A stretch of DNA of 23,948 bases from Flavobacteriales bacterium (GTDB taxonomy: Bacteria > Bacteroidota > Bacteroidia > Flavobacteriales > BACL11). Below the pieces are notes generated by a model. The model was not told the DNA's origin. It saw only the letters and a program-made list of their open reading frames with translations, and did no database searches. Below are positions 23,758 through 23,948 of this stretch, in pieces. How positions within the stretch are numbered: position 1 is the stretch's first letter; every line of letters begins with the position of its first letter. Where the stretch lies: the NCBI GenBank assembly GCA_002730985.1, contig PCBP01000006.1, positions 7,202 to 31,149 on the forward strand, read 5' to 3'. A program made the position numbers and the translations under genes.

Positions 23758-23948
23758 ATGGAGAGAAAAGTTGCCATTATAGATACCCTAGGCTCCCATG
23801 GAGGAGCCTTTCATTTTTATACTTTTGGCCAATCGATGGGGCTAATTAACAGTGGTTGTGACGTCAGTATATATACAAATAATGAGACAATTGATCCTGA
23901 AATTAGTAAACTTAGATTTTTTAGTTTTTATAAAAATATTTTTGCAAG
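23758..23948 (+). CDS. Glycosyltransferase, family 4-type, N-terminal fragment (runs off the window)
   Basis: An ATG at 23758, three bases after the preceding stop, opens a frame that stays open for 63 codons to the right edge. The start MERKVAIIDTLGSHGGAFHF and then YTFGQSMGLINSGCDVSIYT (residues 21-40) resemble the first Rossmann unit of GT-B glycosyltransferases, with a glycine-rich loop (SHGGAFH) and a following helix/strand. The family 4 assignment is tentative because the donor-binding C-terminal domain lies outside. It continues the polysaccharide operon. Confidence 0.65.
   Translation, partial: MERKVAIIDTLGSHGGAFHFYTFGQSMGLINSGCDVSIYTNNETIDPEISKLRFFSFYKNIFA

Overview
The window looks like chromosome of a Bacteroidota bacterium, probably of the Flavobacteriia and probably marine. 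The signs are: AT-rich DNA, a secreted metalloprotease ending in a type IX secretion (T9SS) C-terminal domain, gene starts without Shine-Dalgarno sequences, promoters of the Bacteroidota TTTG-N19-TAnnTTTG type, and the block serS / TPR protein / DUF4286. The marine assignment rests only on the sulfated-polysaccharide genes and is inference. I see no tRNA, rRNA, CRISPR array, insertion sequence or phage gene, and no gene-free stretch longer than 160 bases.

Left region (1-6777): a minus-strand M43-type secreted metalloprotease; the ribosomal pair rplU-rpmA behind a textbook promoter and closed by a perfect hairpin terminator; then serS, a secreted TPR protein, a DUF4286 protein and an MFS-type transporter in one tight plus-strand unit. 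rplU carries a lysine/alanine-rich tail built on a 45-base tandem repeat.

Middle region (6789-13702): the minus-strand operon cysC-cysD-cysN turns sulfate into APS and then PAPS. A 74-base divergent spacer separates it from a plus-strand series: deoC, a full aldehyde dehydrogenase, a half-length catalytically dead aldehyde dehydrogenase homologue, and cysQ, which destroys the PAP left after sulfate transfer. No PAPS reductase or sulfite reductase gene is present, so the PAPS made here looks meant for sulfation and not for cysteine synthesis.

Right region (13707-23948, open at the right edge): a polysaccharide locus with a Wzx flippase, three consecutive sulfotransferases, a Wzy-like polymerase, an NAD-dependent sugar epimerase, a secreted glycoside-hydrolase-like protein, a fourth sulfotransferase, a left-handed beta-helix acyltransferase, a family 2 glycosyltransferase and the first 63 codons of a family 4-type glycosyltransferase. 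From deoC to the right edge genes overlap or lie at most 14 bases apart, so about 14 kb could be one transcription unit.

Taken together, the window encodes donor synthesis (CysCDN), transfer (four sulfotransferases), by-product removal (CysQ), lipid-linked repeat export (Wzx) and polymerisation (Wzy) for a sulfated surface or extracellular polysaccharide. The most unusual single gene is the half-length aldehyde dehydrogenase homologue, which is translationally coupled to a full-length enzyme.
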